Positions 10,074 through 17,955 of a DNA stretch of 64,000 bases are shown here, one piece after another (the stretch's first letter is position 1; each line of letters begins with the position of its first letter). The notes below the pieces were generated by a model. It searched no databases. It worked only from the letters and a program-made list of their open reading frames with translations, and was not told where the DNA came from. A program made the translations under genes and the position numbers. Location of the stretch: positions 124,001 through 188,000 of the forward strand of contig NZ_LHPC01000056.1 of the NCBI RefSeq assembly GCF_001297125.1. Reading direction: 5' to 3'. This DNA comes from Pseudomonas sp. RIT-PI-q. Lineage in GTDB: Bacteria > Pseudomonadota > Gammaproteobacteria > Pseudomonadales > Pseudomonadaceae.

Positions 10074-11114
10074 ATGACCGATAAGAGCCAACAATTCGCC
10101 AGCGACAACTATTCCGGTATCTGCCCTGAAGCCTGGGCTGCCATGGAACAGGCCAACCACGGCCACCAACGCGCTTATGGCGACGATGAATGGACCGCCC
10201 GCGCGTCCGACGATTTCCGCAAACTGTTCGAAACCGACTGCGAAGTGTTCTTCGCCTTCAACGGCACCGCCGCCAACTCCCTGGCCCTGTCGTCGCTGTG
10301 CCAGAGTTATCACAGCGTGATCTGCTCGGAAACCGCCCACGTCGAAACCGACGAATGCGGCGCCCCGGAATTCTTTTCCAACGGCTCCAAGCTGCTCGTC
10401 GCCCGCACCGAAAACGGCAAGCTGACCCCGGAATCGATCCGCGAAATCGCCCTCAAGCGCCAGGACATCCACTACCCGAAACCGCGCGTCGTGACCCTGA
10501 CCCAGGCCACCGAAGTCGGCAGCGTCTACACCCCGGAAGAAATCCGCGCGATCAGCGTCACCTGCAAAGAGCTGGGCCTGAACCTGCACATGGACGGCGC
10601 GCGGTTCTCCAATGCCTGCGCATTCCTTGGCTGCTCGCCAGCGGACCTGACCTGGACGGCCGGCGTCGACGTACTGTGTTTCGGCGGCACGAAAAACGGC
10701 CTGGCGGTGGGGGACGCGATTCTGTTCTTCACCCACAAACTGGCCGAAGACTTCGACTACCGCTGCAAACAGGCCGGGCAACGGGCGTCGAAGATGCGTT
10801 TCCTCTCGGCCCCGTGGGTCGGGATCCTGGAAAGCGACGCCTGGCTCAAATACGCCAAGCACGCCAACCACTGCGCGCAGTTGCTGGCTGAACTGGTGAG
10901 CGACATTCCTGGCGTGGAACTGATGTTCCCGGTGCAGGCCAACGGCGTATTCCTGCAACTGTCGGAACCGGCCATCGCCGCACTGACGGCCAAGCACTGG
11001 CGCTTCTACACCTTCATCGGCAACGGCGGCGCACGGTTCATGTGCTCGTGGGACACCGAAGAAGAACGCGTGCGGGAATTGGCGGCGGACATCCGCGAAG
11101 TGATGTCGCGCTAA
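10074..11114 (+). CDS. ltaE: Low-specificity L-threonine aldolase
   Basis: PLP enzyme cleaving L-threonine or L-allo-threonine to glycine and acetaldehyde. 346 residues. The family start region FASDNYSGICPEAW is present. The PLP lysine is Lys207 in FGGTKNG, the HMDGAR motif is near 172-177, and the C-terminal NGGARFMCSWDT is typical. It is equivalent to PA5413 (ltaA) and sits beside glyA, so it can add to or drain the glycine pool. It is monocistronic, with a REP array directly downstream. Confidence 0.94.
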   Translation: MTDKSQQFASDNYSGICPEAWAAMEQANHGHQRAYGDDEWTARASDDFRKLFETDCEVFFAFNGTAANSLALSSLCQSYHSVICSETAHVETDECGAPEFFSNGSKLLVARTENGKLTPESIREIALKRQDIHYPKPRVVTLTQATEVGSVYTPEEIRAISVTCKELGLNLHMDGARFSNACAFLGCSPADLTWTAGVDVLCFGGTKNGLAVGDAILFFTHKLAEDFDYRCKQAGQRASKMRFLSAPWVGILESDAWLKYAKHANHCAQLLAELVSDIPGVELMFPVQANGVFLQLSEPAIAALTAKHWRFYTFIGNGGARFMCSWDTEEERVRELAADIREVMSR

Positions 11115-11124
11115 CACACATTCC

Positions 11125-11516
11125 GTAGGAGCCGGCTTGCCGGCGAACGCCGCGACGCGGTGTGCCTGACGCACCGCTTTCGCTGGCAAGCCAGCTCCTA
11201 CAATTTCGCGCCCGAACATCTATCTCATTTATGACCACGACCTGTAGGAGCCGGCTTGCCGGCGAACGCCGCGACGCGGTGTGCCTGACGCACCGCTTTC
11301 GCTGGCAAGCCAGCTCCTACAATTTCGCGTGAACAGCCATCTTATGCATCCCCCCGTAGGAGCCGGCTTGCTGGCGAATGCCGCGACGCGGTGTGCCTGA
11401 CGCACCGCCTTCGCTGGCAAGCCAGCTCCTACAATTTCGCGTGAACAGCTATCTTATGCATCACACCCCCGTAGGAGCCGGCTTGCTGGCGAATGCCGCG
11501 ACGCGGTGTGCCTGAC
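11125..11516. repeat. Tandem REPIN array, three and a half units
   Basis: Complete REPIN units start near 11125, 11244 and 11356 (steps of 119 and 112 bp). Each contains GTAGGAGCCGGCTTGC, a GCCGCGACGCGGTGTGCCTG loop and AAGCCAGCTCCTAC. A fourth at 11471 stops after the left arm and loop. Intervening sequences such as GAACAGC(C/T)AT also repeat, so whole units were duplicated. The truncated copy ends 60 bases before the SDR start. Confidence 0.93.
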
Positions 11517-11575
11517 CACCACACGTCTTGGTCTACATTGAATCGCTCCAGACAATAATAATCAGGAGCGTACGC

Positions 11576-12409
11576 ATGTCTTTGAAAGGCAAAACCCTGT
11601 TCATCACCGGCGCCAGTCGTGGGATCGGTCGTGAGATCGCGCTGCGGGCCGCGCGGGATGGGGCCAACATTGTGATTGCCGCCAAAAGCGCCGAGCCGCA
11701 CCCAAAGCTGCCGGGCACAATTTTCAGCGTGGCCAAGGAAGTTGAAGCAGCCGGCGGTCAAGCGCTGGCCTTGCAAGTGGATGTTCGCGATGAAGTCGCG
11801 GTACGCGAGGCGCTGGCCCAGGCCCACGAACATTTCGGCGCCATTGATGCGCTGATCAACAACGCCGGGGCGATCAAGCTGACCGGTGTGCAACACATCG
11901 AACTCAAGCGCTTTGACTTGATGCACCAGATCAACACCCGTGCCGTGCTGCTGTGCAGTCAGGCGGCCCTGCCCTATTTGAAAAAAACCGATGGCCACAT
12001 CCTTAACCTGTCGCCACCGTTGAACCTGGCGACGAAATGGTTCGCCCAATACAGCCCCTACACGGTGACCAAATACGGCATGAGCATGCTAACCCTGGGC
12101 ATGAGCGAGGAGTTTGCCGGTTATGGCATCAGCGTCAATTCACTGTGGCCGCAGACGATGATTGCCACCGCCGCCATCGAATTTCAGCTCGGCTCACGCG
12201 AGTCTTTCAAACACGCACGAACGCCGGCGATCATGGCGGATGCTGCCCACGTCATACTGGACAGCAGCGGTCGCAGCATTACCGGGCGGTTGCTGATTGA
12301 TGAGGAGATTCTGGGTGAACACGGCGTGACGGATTTTCAACAGTATCGGTTTGCGCCCGACACCACCGACAAACTGATGCCGGATCTGTTTGTCGACAGC
12401 GCTCTGTAG
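11576..12409 (+). CDS. SDR family oxidoreductase
   Basis: Classical short-chain dehydrogenase of 277 residues. Cofactor motif TGASRGIG is at 11-18, NNAG at 95-98, and the catalytic pair Tyr162 and Lys166 is in SPYTVTK, with Ser146 in NLSPP as the likely third residue. It resembles the HSDL2-like group of NAD(P)-dependent oxidoreductases; the substrate cannot be read. The start (MSLKGKTLFITG) has CAGGAG eight bases upstream. Its TAG stop lies inside a REP element (CTGTAGGAGC), so the repeat supplies the 3' boundary. Whether it belongs to the betaine pathway is unknown. Confidence 0.88.
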   Translation: MSLKGKTLFITGASRGIGREIALRAARDGANIVIAAKSAEPHPKLPGTIFSVAKEVEAAGGQALALQVDVRDEVAVREALAQAHEHFGAIDALINNAGAIKLTGVQHIELKRFDLMHQINTRAVLLCSQAALPYLKKTDGHILNLSPPLNLATKWFAQYSPYTVTKYGMSMLTLGMSEEFAGYGISVNSLWPQTMIATAAIEFQLGSRESFKHARTPAIMADAAHVILDSSGRSITGRLLIDEEILGEHGVTDFQQYRFAPDTTDKLMPDLFVDSAL

Positions 12410-12505
12410 GAGCGAGCTTGCTCGCGAAAAACCTGAACTCGCCGCTGAGTATCAGGTTTTTCGCGTTTTCGTTGACGTCCTTCGCGAGCAAGCTCGCTCC
12501 TACAA
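12404..12505. repeat. REPIN overlapping the SDR stop codon
   Basis: Inverted GTAGGAGCGAGCTTGCTCGCG pair between the convergent SDR and gbcB genes. The left arm includes the TAG stop of the SDR gene. Confidence 0.9.
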
Positions 12506-12519
12506 GGGATTGGCGCTGC

Positions 12520-13620
12520 TTAGAACTCAATCCGCACGTCGCCTTTCGGCACGCTGCAGCACGACAGGATGAACCCTTCCGCTTCGTCTTCTTCGGTGAT
12601 CCCGCCGTTGTGTTCCATCTCCACTTCGCCGCCCAGCTTCATCACCTTGCACGTCCCGCAGATCCCCATCCCGCACGCCTTCGGAATCAACAGACCGAGC
12701 TTGGCCGCTGCGGCATGCACGGTTTCCCCCGGCGCCACACGAATGCTCTTGCCGGAAGCGGTGAACTCCACCTGATGCAGATCCGCCACGTCGATGTCCG
12801 GCGCGTCGGCGGCGATTTCGGCTTGTTCCACCGCATCGGCACGGGCTTCCGGTGGCGTGGCGCCGAAGGATTCCTCGTGATAACGCGACATGTCGAAGCC
12901 GACCGCTTCGAGCATGCGCTTGACCGCGTTCATGTATGGCGTCGGCCCGCAGCAGAACACCTCGCGCTCCATGAAGTCCGGCGCCATCAGCTCGAGCATC
13001 TTGTGGTTCAGGTAACCGCGATAACCGGCCCATGGCTCGCCCAGACCATGCTTCTCACAGATCAGGTGCAGGCTGAAGTTGTCGATCCGCGACGCCATGT
13101 GTTCCAGCTCGCGGTGATAGATGATGTCTTTTGGCGAACGGGCGCTGTGGATAAACACCATGTCGACGTTGCCGTTGGTGTCGTAGAACCAGCGCGCCAT
13201 CGACATGACCGGCGTGATGCCAACGCCACCGCTGAGATACAGCACTTTCGGCGCGGTGAAGTCCATGGCGTTGAACAGCCCGACCGGCCCGTGCACTGCC
13301 AGCTCCTGGCCTTCGTGCAGGGTGTCGTGCAGCCAGTTCGAGACTTTGCCGCCCGGCACGCGCTTGATCGTCACCGAGAAGCTGTACGGCACCGACGGCG
13401 AGCTGGAAATGGTGTAGGAGCGCATGATCGGCACGCCTTCGATTTCCAGCTCCAGGGTGACAAACTGCCCCGGCTTGAAGAAGAACAAAATCGGTTGGTC
13501 CGCCATAAAGCAGAAGGTGCGCACATCCCAGGTTTCCTGGATGACTTTGACGCAACGGACGATGTGACGACCATTGGCCCAGGTCTGGGTCGTTACCGGA
13601 TTCAGGAAGCTGTTGGACAT
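12520..13620 (-). CDS. gbcB: Glycine betaine demethylase, reductase subunit
   Basis: Electron-transfer partner of GbcA. 366 residues. The FAD-binding motif RSYTISSSP is near 70, the NAD-binding GGVGITPVMSMARW near 135, and CGPTPYMNAVKRML near 222. A C-terminal plant-type 2Fe-2S ferredoxin domain has CGMGICGTC and a later CC pair. The start at 13620 (MSNSFLNPVTTQTWANG) is chosen because GGTGGAG sits just upstream; the in-frame GTG four codons earlier overlaps that site. It is divergent from gbcA across 286 bp. Together they remove one methyl group from glycine betaine as formaldehyde, giving dimethylglycine. Confidence 0.95.
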   Translation of the reverse strand: MSNSFLNPVTTQTWANGRHIVRCVKVIQETWDVRTFCFMADQPILFFFKPGQFVTLELEIEGVPIMRSYTISSSPSVPYSFSVTIKRVPGGKVSNWLHDTLHEGQELAVHGPVGLFNAMDFTAPKVLYLSGGVGITPVMSMARWFYDTNGNVDMVFIHSARSPKDIIYHRELEHMASRIDNFSLHLICEKHGLGEPWAGYRGYLNHKMLELMAPDFMEREVFCCGPTPYMNAVKRMLEAVGFDMSRYHEESFGATPPEARADAVEQAEIAADAPDIDVADLHQVEFTASGKSIRVAPGETVHAAAAKLGLLIPKACGMGICGTCKVMKLGGEVEMEHNGGITEEDEAEGFILSCCSVPKGDVRIEF

Positions 13621-13906
13621 GCTGTTCTCCACCGCCGATGTTCGGCCTTATGTTGGCGATTCTGCGTATAGCGCGGATCACCCATTTACCTATCTGCGAC
13701 ATTCACATACTTATCGCGACCAGCCCCCAACTACCGGGGGTTGCGCGTCGGGAACAGATTGGGCCATGTCGCCCATGGATAAGGTTCCGGGCAACGTCGG
13801 CCCCACACTCGCTCCACACAAAGACGATTTCTTTACACCCTTGCGTAGCACACCGTATCAGCCACTATTTCGCCGGCCACACAGAATGGCCATGAGGATA
13901 AAATCG
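13621..13906. promoter_or_regulatory. Divergent gbcB/gbcA promoter region
   Basis: 286 bases between divergent starts with no open frame or REP element. In P. aeruginosa the AraC-type regulator GbdR activates gbcA and gbcB. A GbdR site could not be assigned confidently by eye. A small hairpin-like CCCCCAACTACCGGGGG lies near 13724. Confidence 0.5.
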
Positions 13907-15202
13907 ATGGACGTCACCGCAAAAATCAGCCTGGGCGATCCGCTGGAACCCGCACGCAAGGCCACCGCGCAGATGCTGCAAGAGCGCGAGCGCACTTTCT
14001 CGCTGCCGCAGCCGTTTTACTCTGACGAGCGGCTGTTTGATATCGACATGCAGGAAATCTTCCAGAAAGAGTGGTTGATCGCCGGCATGACCTGCGAGAT
14101 CCCGGCCAAGGGCAACTACCTGACCCTGCAAATCGGCAAGAACCCGATCATCGTGATTCGCGGCGCCGAAGGCGTCGTGCATGCGTTCCACAACGTCTGC
14201 CGTCACCGTGGTTCGCGCTTGTGCACCAGTGAAAAAGGCAAGGTCGCCAAGCTGGTCTGCCACTACCACCAGTGGACTTACGAACTGGACGGTCGCCTGC
14301 TGTTCGCCGGCACCGAAATGGGCGCCGACTTCGACATGAAGCAGTACGGCCTGAAACCGGTAAACGTGAAGACCGCCGGGGGCTATATCTTCATCAGCCT
14401 GGCGGAGAACCCGCCGGCCATCGACGACTTCCTGTCGACGCTGAACCATTACATGGAACCGTACGACATGGAAAACACCAAGGTGGCGATCCAGACCACC
14501 TTGTTCGAAAAGGCCAACTGGAAACTGGTGCTGGAAAACAACCGCGAGTGCTACCACTGCAACGCGTCGCACCCGGAACTGCTGAAAACCCTGCTGGAAT
14601 GGGACGACGTCACCGACCCGCGTGCCGACCAGGCTTTCAAGGACCACGTCGCCGCCTCCGCCGCTGCCTGGGAAGCCGAGAAGATCCCTTACGCCCACGC
14701 CAGCTTCGGCCTGCGTAACCGCATCGTGCGCATGCCACTGCTCAAGGGCACCGTGTCGATGACCCTGGACGGCAAACAGGGCTGCGCCAAACTCATGGGC
14801 CGCATCAAGAACCCGGACCTGGGCTCGATGCGCATCCTGCACCTGCCGCATTCGTGGAACCACTGCATGGGCGACCACATCATCGTGTTCACCGTGTGGC
14901 CGATCAGCGCGCAGGAAACCATGGTCACCACCAAGTGGATCGTGCACAAGGACGCGGTCGAAGGCGTGGACTACGACGTGGAGCGCATGCGCAAGGTCTG
15001 GGACGCCACCAACGACCAGGACCGTCGCCTGGCCGAAGAGAACCAGCGCGGCATCAACTCCACCGCTTACCAGCCAGGGCCTTATTCCAAGACCTATGAG
15101 TTTGGCGTGGTGAACTTTGTGGATTGGTACAGCGAGCGCCTGCTGAGCAACCTCGGGGCCGAGCCTGCGCCTTATCTCAAAGGCGTTCCGGTTCAGGGCT
15201 AA
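13907..15202 (+). CDS. gbcA: Glycine betaine demethylase, Rieske oxygenase subunit
   Basis: Rieske-type ring-hydroxylating-like oxygenase that demethylates glycine betaine to dimethylglycine. 431 residues. The Rieske ligands are Cys98, His100, Cys118 and His121 (CRHRG and CHYHQW). The mononuclear iron region shows His217 and His222 in ECYHCNASHPEL. The start MDVTAKISLGDP was chosen at 13907; an ATG six codons earlier with GAGGA between them is an alternative. The closest family members are GbcA/stachydrine demethylase. It is monocistronic, divergent from gbcB, and ends at a REPIN. Confidence 0.96.
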   Translation: MDVTAKISLGDPLEPARKATAQMLQERERTFSLPQPFYSDERLFDIDMQEIFQKEWLIAGMTCEIPAKGNYLTLQIGKNPIIVIRGAEGVVHAFHNVCRHRGSRLCTSEKGKVAKLVCHYHQWTYELDGRLLFAGTEMGADFDMKQYGLKPVNVKTAGGYIFISLAENPPAIDDFLSTLNHYMEPYDMENTKVAIQTTLFEKANWKLVLENNRECYHCNASHPELLKTLLEWDDVTDPRADQAFKDHVAASAAAWEAEKIPYAHASFGLRNRIVRMPLLKGTVSMTLDGKQGCAKLMGRIKNPDLGSMRILHLPHSWNHCMGDHIIVFTVWPISAQETMVTTKWIVHKDAVEGVDYDVERMRKVWDATNDQDRRLAEENQRGINSTAYQPGPYSKTYEFGVVNFVDWYSERLLSNLGAEPAPYLKGVPVQG

Positions 15203-15211
15203 CGTCAAAAG

Positions 15212-15304
15212 CTTCGCGAGCAAGCCCGCTCCCACATTAGATCGCCGGCGTTCACAAACTTTGTGAACAACCCGGTCAAGTGTAGGAGCGGGCTTGCTCA
15301 CGAA
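15212..15304. repeat. REPIN with a palindromic loop
   Basis: REP arms of the GCGGGCTTGCTC type flank a loop that itself contains GTTCACAAACTTTGTGAAC, a perfect 9-bp inverted repeat at 15250-15268. It lies just after the gbcA stop. Confidence 0.8.
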
Positions 15305-15425
15305 GGCGCCCTCCCCGTCACCGCCTCTCTCCCCGCAAAACCCCCTCTTCGTTATAACTGTACGAAATATGATCTATCACGTTCAGGCCTATGCCGGGCG
15401 TGGCTCCCAGCCTTCCGCAAACAAG

Positions 15426-15434
15426 TTATCCACA
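15426..15434 (+). promoter_or_regulatory. DnaA box (TTATCCACA), copy 1
   Basis: Perfect match to the strong bacterial DnaA box. It lies in the most diverged repeat copy and is followed by CAGCTAATGGGGACAA, which corresponds to CAGACTTTGGGGGCAA in copy 2. Confidence 0.6.
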
Positions 15435-15607
15435 CCTCCACCCACAGCTAATGGGGACAAGTGTGGATTTACGCAAAAAATTCTCCACAGAAACCGAAGA
15501 AAATCCGTGACTTATCCAGAAGCAGGGTTTCCAACGCGCATTGATCGTTTTTTGATCTAAAGCTTGAAGGCCACAGTTTGTATGGCTTGCAGAGGATGGC
15601 GAACACC

Positions 15608-15616
15608 TTATCCACA
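15608..15616 (+). promoter_or_regulatory. DnaA box (TTATCCACA), copy 2
   Basis: Perfect TTATCCACA 182 bp after copy 1. One-mismatch boxes lie at 15481-15489 (TTCTCCACA), 15512-15520 (TTATCCAGA) and on the other strand near 15655. Confidence 0.6.
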
Positions 15617-15789
15617 GAAGCGCCAACAGACTTTGGGGGCAACTTCGTCGGTTCTGTGGAAAACTGCCGGCAGCCACTATAAATCGGGGTTTCCGAGAGT
15701 TTTATCGACGTTAAACTATGATTTGATCGTTTTTTAACCAGAAGCCTGAACAGCCCGAATTGTATGGCCTGTAGCGGTTAGCGAACATC

Positions 15790-15798
15790 TTATCCACA
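15790..15798 (+). promoter_or_regulatory. DnaA box (TTATCCACA), copy 3
   Basis: Perfect TTATCCACA 182 bp after copy 2, with a one-mismatch box TTATCCACC at 15845-15853. Confidence 0.6.
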
Positions 15799-15950
15799 GA
15801 AGCGCCAACAGAGATTGGGGGCAAGTATTGGCCAGCGCCAGATCTTATCCACCGTAAAAAGCGTGTAAAAACCGCAGGTTAGGCTGGTTGTTTTTTGTAC
15901 GAAGGCTTACAGGGCCTGATTTGTATGGGGTGTAGCGAAGGGCGAACATG

Positions 15951-15959
15951 TTATCCACA
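15951..15959 (+). promoter_or_regulatory. DnaA box (TTATCCACA), copy 4
   Basis: Perfect TTATCCACA 161 bp after copy 3 and 33 bases from the 3' end of the protease-like gene. Confidence 0.6.
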
Positions 15960-15991
15960 GAAGCGCTAACAGGGATTGTGGGTAACCACGA

Positions 15992-17173
15992 TCATGTCCT
16001 GTTGAAACACGACCGGCCTGAGTCGATATCAAGATTCAACTCGTAGTCTTTGAATGCACGCCACCCGAGCAAAAGTGACGGCACGTACCGCCCAAGCAGC
16101 ATGGACGGCGGGATCGTATAGTCCGGGTAGTATCGGTAGGTGATCAACCGGGTATGTCCCGCCAGGCTCAACTCGCCCTTGTAGGTTCGATAGCGCCACT
16201 TGTCGGCGACGTAAGTGGGTGAGCTACCCGGTGAGGCCGATGTCAGGTAATCGACATTGCCGGTATCGATAATCGCCAGCGTCGCCCGACGATCCAGATG
16301 TGCGGCAATGGTCAGTCTCTGATTGATGTCGATACGCGCATAGGTAATGGGCGAATCACATCGCGCAGGAGGTTCGGCGTTTATCTCCAGGGTCTTTTTC
16401 GTAACCTTTAAGCGACCTAACTTACCGAGCAGATCAAGCCCGAGTAAGTTATCCCGGTCACTGACAAACACCAGGACGTTCCTGAACTCGCTTGAGCCTA
16501 TCGTTAAAGACTTGAAGATCCCGAGCTTGGCGGACAGGTCGCGCTCGCCATAAAACGTGCTGTAGCCATAGTGGGAGTCGGTTAACAGCTTGATCCCCAT
16601 CAGCTTCGCGGTTTCGGTGTTGACCCGGGTTTGCGGCGCTCCGGTGTCTAGAATGAACCGTGTCGAGAAGCCATTGGCTGCTTTGACATCAATGTAGGGC
16701 AGCACCTCGTCAATCACGTGATTGTCACTGGCGTAGGGATGAATCGGCAGTACCTCGTGCCGCCTGGTCCTTGTCACCGAAAAATCGGCGACCGCCCGCA
16801 AGGTCGCGATCGATTCACTGCCGAACATGGAAAACATTGCTTTGAGCTCAGGGTCCTTCGCTATGGCCTGGGCATGGCGACGCTTGATCATCAGATAGTA
16901 TTCAGGAAGCTGGTTGGCGGCTTTGGTCTCGAACATTCTGGCGAGAACGGAGACTGAGCAATTGAGGTTTTTATCAGCCGCCAACACCTTGTCGCATTGC
17001 TGCTTCATCTGCGCCAGGGAGGCTTTTTGTCCCTGTTCAGACTCCAGCCATTTATAAAAATCCGGTTCTTGCGTGCGGGTAACAGCCATCGAACTCGTGG
17101 GTACAACCAGAAAAAACACAACAAGCATCGCGCCACAGATCAGACATGTCTCATGTCGACTGACCGCTCGCAT
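15992..17173 (-). CDS. Retropepsin-like aspartyl protease family protein with two DTG motifs
   Basis: 393 residues from the ATG at 17173; an in-frame TTG two codons earlier is a weaker start. A signal peptide or anchor is visible (LICGAMLVVFFLVVPTSSMA), so it is probably exported. Two catalytic-type motifs occur in one chain. The first is FILDTGAPQT near 174-182, followed by NLLGLDLLGKLGRLKV. The second is AIIDTGNVDYL near 301-310, followed by SLLLGWRAFKDYELNLD. Each DTG with its later LLG-hydrophobic segment is the retropepsin signature. A C-terminal cysteine and Cys residues in the N-terminal helical region are present. GC content looks lower than in neighbouring genes. No partner gene; the substrate is unknown. 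Confidence 0.7.
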   Translation of the reverse strand: MRAVSRHETCLICGAMLVVFFLVVPTSSMAVTRTQEPDFYKWLESEQGQKASLAQMKQQCDKVLAADKNLNCSVSVLARMFETKAANQLPEYYLMIKRRHAQAIAKDPELKAMFSMFGSESIATLRAVADFSVTRTRRHEVLPIHPYASDNHVIDEVLPYIDVKAANGFSTRFILDTGAPQTRVNTETAKLMGIKLLTDSHYGYSTFYGERDLSAKLGIFKSLTIGSSEFRNVLVFVSDRDNLLGLDLLGKLGRLKVTKKTLEINAEPPARCDSPITYARIDINQRLTIAAHLDRRATLAIIDTGNVDYLTSASPGSSPTYVADKWRYRTYKGELSLAGHTRLITYRYYPDYTIPPSMLLGRYVPSLLLGWRAFKDYELNLDIDSGRSCFNRT

Positions 17174-17267
17174 GTTCAACCCATTCTTGAAAACGAGTTT
17201 TATGGATTAGCGCTGCTGCCACCCCGCCCTGCTCACGGAAAGCCAGCTCATAGAAAAATGTAGCTCA

Positions 17268-17834
17268 TCAGGGCCGATACATCAGATAGGCCTCACCCGT
17301 AACCCGAATCATCGGATGCGGCGTGATTTGGCAGGTGTCGACAATGCGAAAGCCATGTCGTTCGTAAAACCGCCGGGCGCCGGTGTTGGCGGCGTAGTCG
17401 ATCAGGCTCAGGCCATTGAGCCCCAACTGGTTGGCACGGTCGTAGGCGTAGGCGAGGAATTGCTTGCCCAGGCCTTGATTTCGCCAGCCCTCATGCAGCG
17501 CCAGGCTGGAGATGTAGAGGGTGTCGGGGATTTCCATTGTGGCGTAGGGCGCCAGGACCGGATCGGTGACGGGCGCCGCCAGTGGATCGTGGCGCATCAC
17601 GTAGCTGTGCATCATGCCAATGACGCGGCCCTCGGCCTCGGCGATGAGGCAGTTCTGCCAGGAGAAATCCACGTCGTCGCGGGCGTAGCGGCTGGCGCCT
17701 ACATCCAGTAGATCCTGGCCGGGCTCGGCCAGTTGGCTCCAGATGTAATCCGAGGCGCCTTCTGATGAAATCTGGAACAAACGAGCAATCTCCCGCGCAT
17801 CCGCGCGCAGGGCCGAACGAAATTCAACGGTCAT
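17268..17834 (-). CDS. GNAT family N-acetyltransferase
   Basis: 188 residues. The start MTVEFRSALRADAREIARLF is preceded by AAGGAAAACC. The GNAT acetyl-CoA motif appears as SLALHEGWRNQGLGKQFLAYAYDRA, followed by the motif B-like NTGARRFYERHGFRIV. The substrate cannot be deduced. It lies downstream of the ETF pair on the same strand but is separated by 121 bp containing a REPIN, so it may not belong to the dimethylglycine operon. Confidence 0.85.
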   Translation of the reverse strand: MTVEFRSALRADAREIARLFQISSEGASDYIWSQLAEPGQDLLDVGASRYARDDVDFSWQNCLIAEAEGRVIGMMHSYVMRHDPLAAPVTDPVLAPYATMEIPDTLYISSLALHEGWRNQGLGKQFLAYAYDRANQLGLNGLSLIDYAANTGARRFYERHGFRIVDTCQITPHPMIRVTGEAYLMYRP

Positions 17835-17843
17835 TGGTTTTCC

Positions 17844-17934
17844 TTGTGGGAGCGAGCTCGCTCGCGAAGGCGATCTGTCAGTCACATTGATGTTGGATAT
17901 GACGACCTCTTCGCGAGCAAGCCCGCTCCCACAT
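17844..17934. repeat. REPIN
   Basis: Inverted pair of GTGGGAGCGAGCTCGCTCGCG type between the ETF beta-like gene and the GNAT gene; the near arm lies 10 bases upstream of the GNAT start. Confidence 0.88.
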
Positions 17935-17955
17935 TAGATTTGTGCTGGATGTTCG

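Larger units (their letters stand above)
15359..15987. repeat. Diverged direct repeats carrying DnaA boxes
   Basis: Three clear copies (about 15541-15641, 15723-15823, 15884-15987) and one degenerate copy (about 15359-15459) fill a convergent gap between gbcA and the protease-like gene. The conserved parts are TTGATCGTTTTTT, TTGTATGG, GCGAACA, TTATCCACAGAAGCGC, CAACAG and TTGGGGGCAA. In copies two and three the box begins exactly 67 bases after TTGATCG. Because both flanking genes point inward, the repeat is not an ordinary promoter for either. No open reading frame or terminator-like hairpin dominates. Function unknown; see the box features. Confidence 0.8.

Noticed and set aside
15203..15991. 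Chromosomal origin (oriC)
   Set aside because: DnaA boxes are present, but dnaA, dnaN, rpmH, gidA and par genes are absent and the surroundings are purely catabolic.
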